Position numbers and translations under genes: made by a program
Shown here: positions 1 through 7,228 of the stretch, piece by piece
Layout of the letters: each line of letters begins with the position of its first letter
How positions within the stretch are numbered: position 1 is the stretch's first letter
NCBI GenBank assembly: GCA_033851845.1
Contig: JAWWOH010000080.1
Span: 10,508-74,507, forward strand
Source of the DNA: RYN-124 sp033851845
Lineage (GTDB): Bacteria; Actinomycetota; Actinomycetes; Mycobacteriales; SCTD01
Direction of reading: 5' to 3'
Length of the DNA: 64,000 bases
Notes under the pieces: generated by a model
The model's database searches: none
Seen by the model: only the letters and a program-made list of their open reading frames with translations
What the model was told of the DNA's origin: nothing

Positions 1-71
1 TTGTGTGTTGGCTCACGACAAGAAGGCGGCCCAGCGGGAGGGTGTCGCTGCCCTGGGGCAGGGTGGGGTGC

Positions 72-2135
72 ATGGACCGCGACGACGCCGAGAGGTACCT
101 CCGCGCGCTCGCGGGTGAGGACGCCCGCCTCCGCGACGACCAGTGGACCGCGATCGAGGCACTCGTTCGCGACCGGCGACGGGCGCTCGTCGTACAGAGA
201 ACCGGGTGGGGCAAGTCGGCCGTCTACTTCATCGCCACGGCGATGCTCCGCAAGACCGGATCCGGACCGACCGTCATCGTCAGCCCGCTCCTCGCCCTGA
301 TGCGCAACCAGGTCGCTGCGGCGCAGCGCGCCGGCATCAACGCCGTGACCGTCAACAGCAGCAACGTCGAGGAGTGGCAGGGCGTCTACGACGACGTCCA
401 GAGCGGCGCGGTCGACGTGCTCCTGGTGAGCCCGGAGCGGTTGAACAACCCCGGCTTCCGCGACGCCGTACTCCCCCAGCTCGCTGCCAGCGCCGGCCTC
501 GTCGTCGTGGACGAGGCGCACTGCATCAGCGACTGGGGCCATGACTTCCGCCCCGACTACCGGCGGATCCGCACGCTGCTCGACGACCTTCCTTCGGGTA
601 CGCCGGTGCTGGCGACGACCGCGACCGCCAACGAGCGCGTCATCGCCGACGTCGCCGACCAGCTCGGCACGGACACCCTCGTCCTACGCGGCTCGCTCGA
701 GCGCGAGTCGCTGCATCTGGCAGTGCTGTCGCTGCCGTCAGCCGGCCACCGCTGGGCCTGGCTCGCGGACCGCCTGCCGGAGCTACCGGGCTCGGGCATC
801 GTCTACACGCTCACGGTTGCCGCCGCCGACGAGCTCGCGTCGTTCCTGCGCGGCCGCGGCATCAGCGCCGCGGCCTACTCCGGTCGCACCGATGACGCAG
901 AGCGGCGTACGGCGGAGGACGACCTGCTCAACAACCGCGTGAAGGCTCTGGTCGCGACGAGTGCGCTGGGGATGGGCTTCGACAAGCCCGACCTCGGCTT
1001 CGTGATTCACGTCGGCGCGCCACCGTCGCCGATCGCCTACTACCAGCAGGTCGGCCGCGCCGGTCGCGGCGTCGAGCGCGCCGACGTCATCCTGCTGCCG
1101 GGCGCCGAGGATGAGGCCATCTGGCGATACTTCGCGTCGCTCGCGTTCCCGTCGCAGGAGCAGGTCGAGCAGACGCTCGCCGTTCTCGGTGACCGACCGA
1201 TGTCGACAGCAGCACTCGAGGCGCACGTCGACCTGCGTCGTACGCGCTTGGAGACGATGCTGAAGGTGCTCGACGTCGATGGCGCCGTACGGCGGGTGAG
1301 CGGCGGCTGGGTCGCGACGGGACAGTCATGGACGTACGACGGGGAGCGCTACGCCCGTGTCGCCGCGGACCGGTCGGCGGAGCAGCAGGCGATGCGGGCC
1401 TACGCCGCGACGGACGGGTGCCGGATGGAGTTCCTGCGCCGGCAGCTCGACGACCCCGGAGCGCAGCCGTGCGGGCGGTGCGACCGCTGCACCGACCGAC
1501 CGCTCTCCCCGGATGTGGCAGCGGCGTCGCTGGCCGCGGCGCAGGCAGCGCTCGGTCGCCCCGGCGTCGAGGTGGAGGCGCGCCGGATGTGGCCCACCGG
1601 GCTGACGGCACTCGGCGTCGAGCTGTCCGGGCGCATCCCGGCGGAGCTGCAGGCCGACAGCGGGCGCGCGCTCGGGCGGTTGTCGGACATCGGCTGGGGC
1701 AGCCGGCTGCGCGAGCTCTTCACCGGACCCGACCAGGCCGTGCCCGAGGACGTGCTGCGGGCGGTCGTGCAGGTGCTCGCCGGGTGGGGTTGGGAGACCA
1801 GGCCGACCGGCGTCGTGGGCCTGCCGTCGCGCAGCCGTCCACTGCTCGTGTCGAGCCTGTCGAGGCGGCTGTCCGACGTGGGTCGGCTGCCGCTGCTCGG
1901 CACCCTGGAACGCGTCCACGACAGCAGTGTGCACGGCGGCAGCAACAGCGCGCAGCGGCTGCTCGCGGTGCACGGCGCATTTGCCCTGCCGTCCGATCTG
2001 AAGCTCGACGGAGGCCCGGTGCTGCTGGTCGACGACCGCATCGACACGGGCTGGACGATGACGGAGGCGGCTCGCCTGCTGCGTGCTGGTGGCGCGGGTC
2101 ACGTGCTCCCGCTCGCACTCGCGACGGAAGGCTGA
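72..2135 (+). CDS. RecQ-family ATP-dependent DNA helicase with C-terminal phosphoribosyltransferase-like tail
   Basis: A 687-residue superfamily 2 DNA helicase, expected to unwind DNA 3'-5' in recombination and repair. Walker A (RTGWGKS, residues 43-49) and a DEAH box followed by CISDWGHDFRPDY (from residue 147) are typical of RecQ. The helicase C domain shows TSALGMGFDKPD and the QQVGRAGR arginine-finger motif. A four-Cys zinc site (CRMEFL...CGRCDRC) follows. The last ~45 residues contain GPVLLVDDRIDTGWT (around 649-663), which resembles the PRPP-binding loop of type I phosphoribosyltransferases. The ATG at 72 follows a G-rich stretch (gcagggtggggtgc); an upstream in-frame extension lacks helicase character. 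No HRDC domain is visible. Confidence 0.9.
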   Translation: MDRDDAERYLRALAGEDARLRDDQWTAIEALVRDRRRALVVQRTGWGKSAVYFIATAMLRKTGSGPTVIVSPLLALMRNQVAAAQRAGINAVTVNSSNVEEWQGVYDDVQSGAVDVLLVSPERLNNPGFRDAVLPQLAASAGLVVVDEAHCISDWGHDFRPDYRRIRTLLDDLPSGTPVLATTATANERVIADVADQLGTDTLVLRGSLERESLHLAVLSLPSAGHRWAWLADRLPELPGSGIVYTLTVAAADELASFLRGRGISAAAYSGRTDDAERRTAEDDLLNNRVKALVATSALGMGFDKPDLGFVIHVGAPPSPIAYYQQVGRAGRGVERADVILLPGAEDEAIWRYFASLAFPSQEQVEQTLAVLGDRPMSTAALEAHVDLRRTRLETMLKVLDVDGAVRRVSGGWVATGQSWTYDGERYARVAADRSAEQQAMRAYAATDGCRMEFLRRQLDDPGAQPCGRCDRCTDRPLSPDVAAASLAAAQAALGRPGVEVEARRMWPTGLTALGVELSGRIPAELQADSGRALGRLSDIGWGSRLRELFTGPDQAVPEDVLRAVVQVLAGWGWETRPTGVVGLPSRSRPLLVSSLSRRLSDVGRLPLLGTLERVHDSSVHGGSNSAQRLLAVHGAFALPSDLKLDGGPVLLVDDRIDTGWTMTEAARLLRAGGAGHVLPLALATEG

Positions 2136-2150
2136 CCTAACGTCTGCGGC

Positions 2151-3095
2151 ATGACCGCATGGACGCCACGACAGCTGGCCGAGCAGACCGGACGCACGTT
2201 CGTCATCACCGGCGGCAACAGCGGCATCGGACTGGAGGCCGCGCGAGACCTCGCCGGCAGGGGCGGTCACGTCGTGCTCGCCGTACGAGATCTGGCGGCC
2301 GGTGAGAAGGCGCGCGCAGCGATCACAGCAAGCGGCGCCAAGGGATCGGCCGAGGTGCGACACCTCGATCTCGCCGACCTCGACAGCGTCGCCGCGTTCG
2401 CCAAGGGGCTGTCCGAGCAGCTCGAGTCCGACGGCCGGCTGCTCAACGCCCTGGTGTGCAACGCCGGCGTGATGGGCGGTCCGCTGCTCTACACGACCCA
2501 GGGCTTCGAGCGCCAGGTCGGCACCAACCACCTCGGCCACGTCGCCCTGGTCTCTGCCCTGTGGCCGGCGCTGCACAGCGCGGCGGGCCGCGTCGTCGTC
2601 GTGAGCAGCATCGCGTCGCGCGGTGGACGGCTGTCGACGTCGACCACCCGCGACGATCTCGTCGCCCCTTCGCCGTACGCAGCCGGCAAGGTCTATGCCA
2701 ACTCGAAGCAGGCCAACCTGCTGTTCGCGCAGGAGCTGCACCGCCGGGTCGTCACGGCCGGATCGCCCGTGAGCGTCGTCGCCTGCCACCCAGGGGTCAG
2801 CTGGACCAACCTGTTCGCGCGGCAGATGCGCGACGAGGGCAAGGGCTGGATGGTGCCGCTCCTCACGCTGGTCCGACCGATCGTCTTCCAGTCGGCTGCC
2901 GCCGGCGCGCTGCCGACGCTGCGGGCACTGGATCCGAGTACGCCGAGCGGCGCGTTCGTCGGACCGAAGCTCCTGAACGGCGCCCGTGGGAAGCCGGAGA
3001 TCCTCGACGTCTTCTCGACCGGCGCCGATCCCGAGGTCGCGAAGCATCTCTGGGAGCTCACCGACGAGATCCTCGGCGCACCGATCCCGCTCTGA
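2151..3095 (+). CDS. Short-chain dehydrogenase/reductase (SDR), retinol-dehydrogenase-like
   Basis: A 314-residue NAD(P)-dependent oxidoreductase, probably cytoplasmic. The Rossmann glycine motif TGGNSGIG lies at residues 20-27 and NAG at the end of strand 4 (CNAGVMGG). The catalytic Ser lies in VVVSSIASRGG, and Tyr182/Lys186 form YANSK. Length and the N-terminal extension before the glycine motif match the WW-oxidoreductase/retinol dehydrogenase-like SDRs annotated as oxidoreductases in actinobacteria. The substrate cannot be read from sequence. It begins 15 bp after the helicase stop, so co-transcription is possible but a functional link is not evident. Confidence 0.9.
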   Translation: MTAWTPRQLAEQTGRTFVITGGNSGIGLEAARDLAGRGGHVVLAVRDLAAGEKARAAITASGAKGSAEVRHLDLADLDSVAAFAKGLSEQLESDGRLLNALVCNAGVMGGPLLYTTQGFERQVGTNHLGHVALVSALWPALHSAAGRVVVVSSIASRGGRLSTSTTRDDLVAPSPYAAGKVYANSKQANLLFAQELHRRVVTAGSPVSVVACHPGVSWTNLFARQMRDEGKGWMVPLLTLVRPIVFQSAAAGALPTLRALDPSTPSGAFVGPKLLNGARGKPEILDVFSTGADPEVAKHLWELTDEILGAPIPL

Positions 3096-3129
3096 GGTCC
3101 GAAGCCGTCGACCGGACTACGGTGTCGCC

Positions 3130-3777
3130 GTGTCATCCGTGTCCGACCTGCTCGCCGACGTACCCCTGCTCGCCGACGCTGCTCCCGAGCTGCGCGACCG
3201 GCTCGCGTCCACGGCGTACCCGAAGAAGCTGTCCCGCGGGCAGGTGCTCTTCGTGGAGGGTGAGCCCTGCGACGCGATCTACGTCGTGCGGAGCGGCCGG
3301 CTGAAGGTATCGGTGACCTCGCAGCACGGCGACGAGCTCGTGCTGTCCGTCCTCGGGCCCGGCGAGTCCGTCGGGGAGCTCGGGATCGTCGACGGCGGGG
3401 CACGATCCGCCGGCGCTCTCGCGATCGAGGACTCCGAGCTGGTCTGCCTGCCGCGGGATGCGGTGATGACCCTGCTCCACTCGTCACCGGAGGCTGCACT
3501 TGCCCTCGCCGTGGAGCTGGCCGCGACGCTGCGCCGGCTCACCAACTCGGCCGCCGACCTGGTGTTCCTCGACTTGCCGCGGCGGCTCGCCAAGCTGCTG
3601 GTGACGGGCGATGTCGACGGCATGGCGCAGGCGCAGGTCGCGGCCCGGCTGGGCGTCGGCCGGCAGAGCCTGAACAAAGCGCTCAACCGGTTCGCCGACC
3701 GCGGCTGGGTCGAGGTGCAGCGGGCGGCCGTCGTCGTACAGGACCGGGCGGCGCTGCAGAAGTTCGCCGACTCCTAG
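3130..3777 (+). CDS. Crp/Fnr-family transcriptional regulator
   Basis: A 215-residue regulator. An N-terminal cyclic-nucleotide-binding-type beta-roll spans about residues 10-120 (ILFVEGEPCDAIYVVRSGRLKV, then GPGESVGELGIVDGG). A C-terminal winged helix-turn-helix contains AQVAARLGVGRQSLNKALNRFADRGWVEV. The ligand is unknown; no Cys cluster for an Fnr-type iron-sulfur centre is present. The GTG at 3130 is the best start because the effector domain begins a few residues later; a GTG three codons downstream is the alternative. The gene is convergent with the quinone reductase and their stop codons overlap. Confidence 0.85.
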   Translation: MSSVSDLLADVPLLADAAPELRDRLASTAYPKKLSRGQVLFVEGEPCDAIYVVRSGRLKVSVTSQHGDELVLSVLGPGESVGELGIVDGGARSAGALAIEDSELVCLPRDAVMTLLHSSPEAALALAVELAATLRRLTNSAADLVFLDLPRRLAKLLVTGDVDGMAQAQVAARLGVGRQSLNKALNRFADRGWVEVQRAAVVVQDRAALQKFADS

Positions 3778-4772
3778 GACTGGATGCGCACGACCATCTT
3801 CCCGGTGTTGTCGCCGCGCAGCAGGCCGAGGAAGGCCTCCGGTGCGTTCTCGAGCCCGTCGACGAACGTCTCCCGGACGACGAGCTCGCCGTTCGCCAGC
3901 CACGCCCCGACCTCGCGGACGAACTCCGGCAGCAGGTCGCTGTGGTCACTGACCAGGAACCCCTGCAGCCGCAGCCGCTTGCTGACCAGCATCGTCATGT
4001 TGCGCGGCCCCGGCTCGGGCGCAGTGTTGTTGTACTGGCTGATCATCCCGCAGATGGCCGCCCGTCCGTGCGGGTTGAGCACGTGGATGGCAGCCTCGAG
4101 GTGATCGCCGCCAACGTTGTCGAAGTAGACGTCGATGCCCGCGGGGGCGAAGGTCCGCAGCTGGTCGAGCACCGGCGCGTCCTTGTAGTTGAAGGCCGCG
4201 TCGAAGCCCAGCTCCTCGACCAGCCACCGCACCTTGTCCGGCGACCCGGCGCTGCCGACGACCGTCGCGCCACGGCGCTTGGCGAACTGCCCGACCAGGC
4301 TGCCGACGGCTCCCGCCGCCCCGCTGACGAAGACGGTCTCGCCCTCCTTCATCGCGGCCACACCGAACAGTCCGGCGTACGCCGTCAGTCCAGGCATACC
4401 GAGCACACCGAGGTGGTACGACGGCGGAACTCCGGGCTCCACCCGTCGGAACGACGTGGCCGGTCCGACCGCGTAGTCCCGCCAGCCCTGCATGTGCAGC
4501 ACCAGGTCGCCGACCTTGTGCGACTCGGCCATCGACTCGACGACCTCACCGACCGCGCCGCCCTGCAGCGCCTCGCCCACCTGGAACGGCGGCACGTAGC
4601 TCTTCACGTCGTTCATCCGGCCGCGCATGTACGGGTCGACCGACATGACGAGGTTGTGCACGACGAGCTCGCCCTCGGCCGGCGAAGGCACCTCGACCTC
4701 GGCGAGCTCGAAGTCGCTGGGCTTCGGCTCCCCGACCGGTCTGGCGGCGAGGCGGATCTCACGGCTGTTCAT
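3774..4772 (-). CDS. NADP-dependent oxidoreductase of the MDR family (CurA/leukotriene B4 dehydrogenase-like)
   Basis: A 332-residue zinc-independent medium-chain dehydrogenase/reductase. The N-terminus (RLAARPVGEPKPSDFELAEV) and YMRGRMNDVKSYVPPFQVGE are hallmarks of the YncB/CurA group. The cofactor motif is SGAAGAVGSLVGQFAKRRG, and FDNVGGDHLEAAI is the conserved later signature. These enzymes reduce alpha,beta-unsaturated carbonyls or quinones with NADPH. The ATG at 4772 lies inside the 3' end of the upstream enoyl-CoA hydratase gene (14-bp overlap). The two are therefore translationally coupled, which suggests related work on unsaturated acyl or carbonyl compounds. Confidence 0.9.
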   Translation of the reverse strand: MNSREIRLAARPVGEPKPSDFELAEVEVPSPAEGELVVHNLVMSVDPYMRGRMNDVKSYVPPFQVGEALQGGAVGEVVESMAESHKVGDLVLHMQGWRDYAVGPATSFRRVEPGVPPSYHLGVLGMPGLTAYAGLFGVAAMKEGETVFVSGAAGAVGSLVGQFAKRRGATVVGSAGSPDKVRWLVEELGFDAAFNYKDAPVLDQLRTFAPAGIDVYFDNVGGDHLEAAIHVLNPHGRAAICGMISQYNNTAPEPGPRNMTMLVSKRLRLQGFLVSDHSDLLPEFVREVGAWLANGELVVRETFVDGLENAPEAFLGLLRGDNTGKMVVRIQS

Positions 4773-5589
4773 GGGTGTCCTTTTGTCGGGCGGCCGCGAA
4801 GTCCGGCCGTCGCTTGGCGAGGAATGCGGCCACACCCTCGGCGTACTCGGCACTCGTCCACGAGCGCTCGTAGAGCGCGCGTACGTCGTCGTCCTCATCG
4901 AGGCGCCCGGAGAAGGCCCGCTCGATCAGGGCCTTGCCACCGGTCAGTGACACTCGGGCTCGCTCGGACATCGAGCGAGCGAGGGCATACGCGCGCGCCT
5001 CGACGTCACCCGGTGGGTGCACCTCGTGAACCAGTCCGATGCGCAACGCCTGGTCGGCATCGAGCAGGTCGCCGGTCAGCAGGATCCAGCGGGCCCAGGC
5101 GGCCCCGACGGTCTCGACCAGGCGAGCGGTCGAGCCGAGTGCGTAGACGATCCCGAGCTTGGCCGGCGTGATGCCGAACCTCGCCGTCGGGTCGCAGACC
5201 CGCAGATCGCACGCGACCGCGACCTGCGTCCCACCGCCGATCGCGATGCCCTGCACGAGCGCGATCGTCGGTTTCGGGAAGTCCATCAGGGCGCGCTCGC
5301 CGGCGGCCACCGCGTCGCTGTAGCGGCGAGCACCCTGCGGTTCGGCCCGCAGCGTCGTGAACTCCGAGATGTCCGCCCCCGCCGAGAACGGGCCACCGGG
5401 GGTGCCGCGCAGGACCACCGCGTCCACCGCGTCGTCCGCAGCGAGGACCGGCATCACCCGCGCGAACGCCGACCACATCGCGAACGAGATCGCGTTGTGC
5501 TTGTCCGGTCGGTGCATGCGGATCGTGACGACCCCACCGTCGCGCGAGACGACGAGGGACTCGGCGGCGTCGCCGAGCGGCAGGTCCAT
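4759..5589 (-). CDS. Enoyl-CoA hydratase/isomerase family protein
   Basis: A 276-residue crotonase-fold protein. The oxyanion-hole segments are visible: FSAGADISEFTTL and GIAIGGGTQVAVACDLRVC. In the second catalytic region the usual glutamate of PELGL is replaced (KLGIVYALGSTARLV), as in many isomerase or hydrolase subfamilies, so hydratase activity is not assured. It likely acts on a CoA thioester in fatty-acid or aromatic breakdown. The ATG at 5589 begins MDLPLGDAAE; the upstream continuation has no family similarity. It is first in a coupled pair with the MDR reductase. Confidence 0.88.
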   Translation of the reverse strand: MDLPLGDAAESLVVSRDGGVVTIRMHRPDKHNAISFAMWSAFARVMPVLAADDAVDAVVLRGTPGGPFSAGADISEFTTLRAEPQGARRYSDAVAAGERALMDFPKPTIALVQGIAIGGGTQVAVACDLRVCDPTARFGITPAKLGIVYALGSTARLVETVGAAWARWILLTGDLLDADQALRIGLVHEVHPPGDVEARAYALARSMSERARVSLTGGKALIERAFSGRLDEDDDVRALYERSWTSAEYAEGVAAFLAKRRPDFAAARQKDTHEQP

Positions 5590-5643
5590 CCGTCCATCCT
5601 GCTGGGACGTGCATCCCCGGAGCTCATCGGGTAGGCAGGTGGC

Positions 5644-6087
5644 ATGGACGGTGACGGCTGGTCGAGCTGCGCCCTCGGCCATCGGCACTGGGGCCGCTAT
5701 GGGGCTGCCGGCCTGCTCGTCGTCGCGCCCGGCCCGACGGTCCTGCTGCAGCACCGCGCGCCGTGGAGCCACGGCGGTGACACGTGGAGCGTGCCCGGCG
5801 GCGCGCGTCGGCGTACCGAGACCGCTCTTGAAGCGGCCCTCCGCGAGACCGTCGAGGAGACCCGGCTGGACGTCAGCCGCGTGCGGGTGACCGGTCGGCA
5901 CGTCGACGACCACGGCGGGTGGTCCTACGAGACCCTGCTCGCAGAGGTCGACGCGGTCCTCGACGTCGAGCCCGAGCGGGAGAGCCTCGCGCTGCGCTGG
6001 GTGCCGATCGCCGACGTGACGGACCTGCGGCTGCACGACGGCTTCGCGTCGGCGTGGCCGCTGCTGCGCCCCCGCCTGGCCTGCTGA
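5644..6087 (+). CDS. Nudix hydrolase
   Basis: A 147-residue Nudix-fold pyrophosphohydrolase. The Nudix box G-x5-E-x7-REU-x-EE runs from Gly53 (GARRRTETALEAALRETVEE). The position after EE is TRLD rather than the canonical xGU, a mild deviation. The preceding WSVPGG segment is typical of substrate loop and strand. Likely substrates are nucleoside diphosphates linked to another moiety; the exact one is unknown. It is divergent from the enoyl-CoA hydratase gene (54 bp between starts) and convergent with the YbdK-like gene. Confidence 0.88.
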   Translation: MDGDGWSSCALGHRHWGRYGAAGLLVVAPGPTVLLQHRAPWSHGGDTWSVPGGARRRTETALEAALRETVEETRLDVSRVRVTGRHVDDHGGWSYETLLAEVDAVLDVEPERESLALRWVPIADVTDLRLHDGFASAWPLLRPRLAC

Positions 6088-6093
6088 GGGCGA

Positions 6094-7194
6094 CTACAGG
6101 CTCACGGTCTCGGCCGTCAGGGACGCGGTGACCGCGCGCAGGTCGCCGCTGCTGAGGGCGACCGCCCGCTGCCGGGCCGCCGAGGAGCCGCGGCCGAGCG
6201 ACTGCTCCGTCAGCTGGACAACCTCGTCCCAGTCGCCGAGCTCCTCGAGATCGTCGCGCAGCCGGCCGAGCAGCGCCGTGACCACCTCGGCGGCCGGCTT
6301 GAGGGCATGCGCCCGGGTGTCGAGCAGGCACTCCTCCAGCCCGTACCGGGCGGCCCGCCAGCGGCTTGCCCGCACGACCTCCGACCGCAGCACCGGCAGC
6401 GGCACGCCACGCTCTGCTTCCGCTGCCCCGACTCGCACCAGCGACCGCGCCAACGCCGCGTGCAGGACGACATCGTCCAGCAGCGGCATCGTGTCGGCGA
6501 CCCGCACCTCGAGGGTCGGGAACTTCGTCGACGGCCGCACGTCCCAGTAGAGGTGCGACGCGTCGTCGATCATCCCGGTCTCGACGAGCTCGGCCACGAG
6601 CACGTCGTACGCCGCTTTGCTGCCGAACGCGTCCGGCATCCCCGTCACCGGCCACCGCCCGAACCACTGCGTGCGGTAGCTCGCGTAGCCCGTGTCGACG
6701 CCCTCCCAGAACGGCGAGCTCGCCGACAGCGCGAGCAGCACCGGCAGATCCGGCCGCAGGTAGTCCATGGTGCGGATCGCCAGCTCGTCGTCGCCGACGC
6801 TCACATGCACGTGGCAGCCGGTGATCATCTGCTGCAGGGCAAGCAGGCCCCATCGCTCGAACAGCGACAGGTAGCGCTCCCCGACCGTCAGCCGCTGCTC
6901 GTGCCAGGTCCCGGTCGGGTGCGTGCCGGCGGCGAGGATCCGGCAGCCCTGCTGACGCGCCACCTCGTCGGCGCGGTGCCGGATCCGGGTCAGGTGCTGC
7001 CGCACCTCCGCCAGCGTGGTGCACACCGGAGTGGCGATCTCGAGCTGGCTGGTGGAGATCTCGCCCTGCGCCTCGTCGCCCATCAACGCGATGGCGGCCT
7101 GGACCACCTCGGGCATGTCGGCGAGGTCGTAGGTCTCGGCGTCGACGAGGTGGTACTCCTCCTCGACACCCACTGTCCGGCCCACGTCTCGCAC
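6094..7194 (-). CDS. Carboxylate-amine ligase, YbdK/GCS2 family
   Basis: A 366-residue glutamate-cysteine-ligase-type enzyme (ATP-dependent carboxylate-amine ligase). It opens with RTVGVEEEYHLVDAETYDLA and carries the GCHVHVSVGDDE metal/ATP motif and KFPTLEVRVADTMPLLDD near the end. The family forms gamma-glutamyl-type amide bonds; actinobacteria make mycothiol, so a true glutathione role is unlikely. No in-frame ATG lies near the conserved start. The GTG at 7194 has AGGA seven bases upstream and is preferred; GTG codons four and eight codons later are alternatives. It is divergent from the HelD-like gene with 34 bp between starts. Confidence 0.88.
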   Translation of the reverse strand: MRDVGRTVGVEEEYHLVDAETYDLADMPEVVQAAIALMGDEAQGEISTSQLEIATPVCTTLAEVRQHLTRIRHRADEVARQQGCRILAAGTHPTGTWHEQRLTVGERYLSLFERWGLLALQQMITGCHVHVSVGDDELAIRTMDYLRPDLPVLLALSASSPFWEGVDTGYASYRTQWFGRWPVTGMPDAFGSKAAYDVLVAELVETGMIDDASHLYWDVRPSTKFPTLEVRVADTMPLLDDVVLHAALARSLVRVGAAEAERGVPLPVLRSEVVRASRWRAARYGLEECLLDTRAHALKPAAEVVTALLGRLRDDLEELGDWDEVVQLTEQSLGRGSSAARQRAVALSSGDLRAVTASLTAETVSL

Positions 7195-7228
7195 CCGCAG
7201 ATCCTGCCCCACGCCGCGATCTGGCAAG

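Noticed and set aside
1326..3047. Minus-strand open frame of 573 codons opposite RecQ and SDR
   Set aside because: It is antisense to two well-supported genes and has no recognisable domain.
7195..7228. A rifamycin-associated element before the HelD-like gene
   Set aside because: Only a 6-bp repeat CAGATC/GATCTG (7198-7223) is present; it does not resemble the known 19-bp element.
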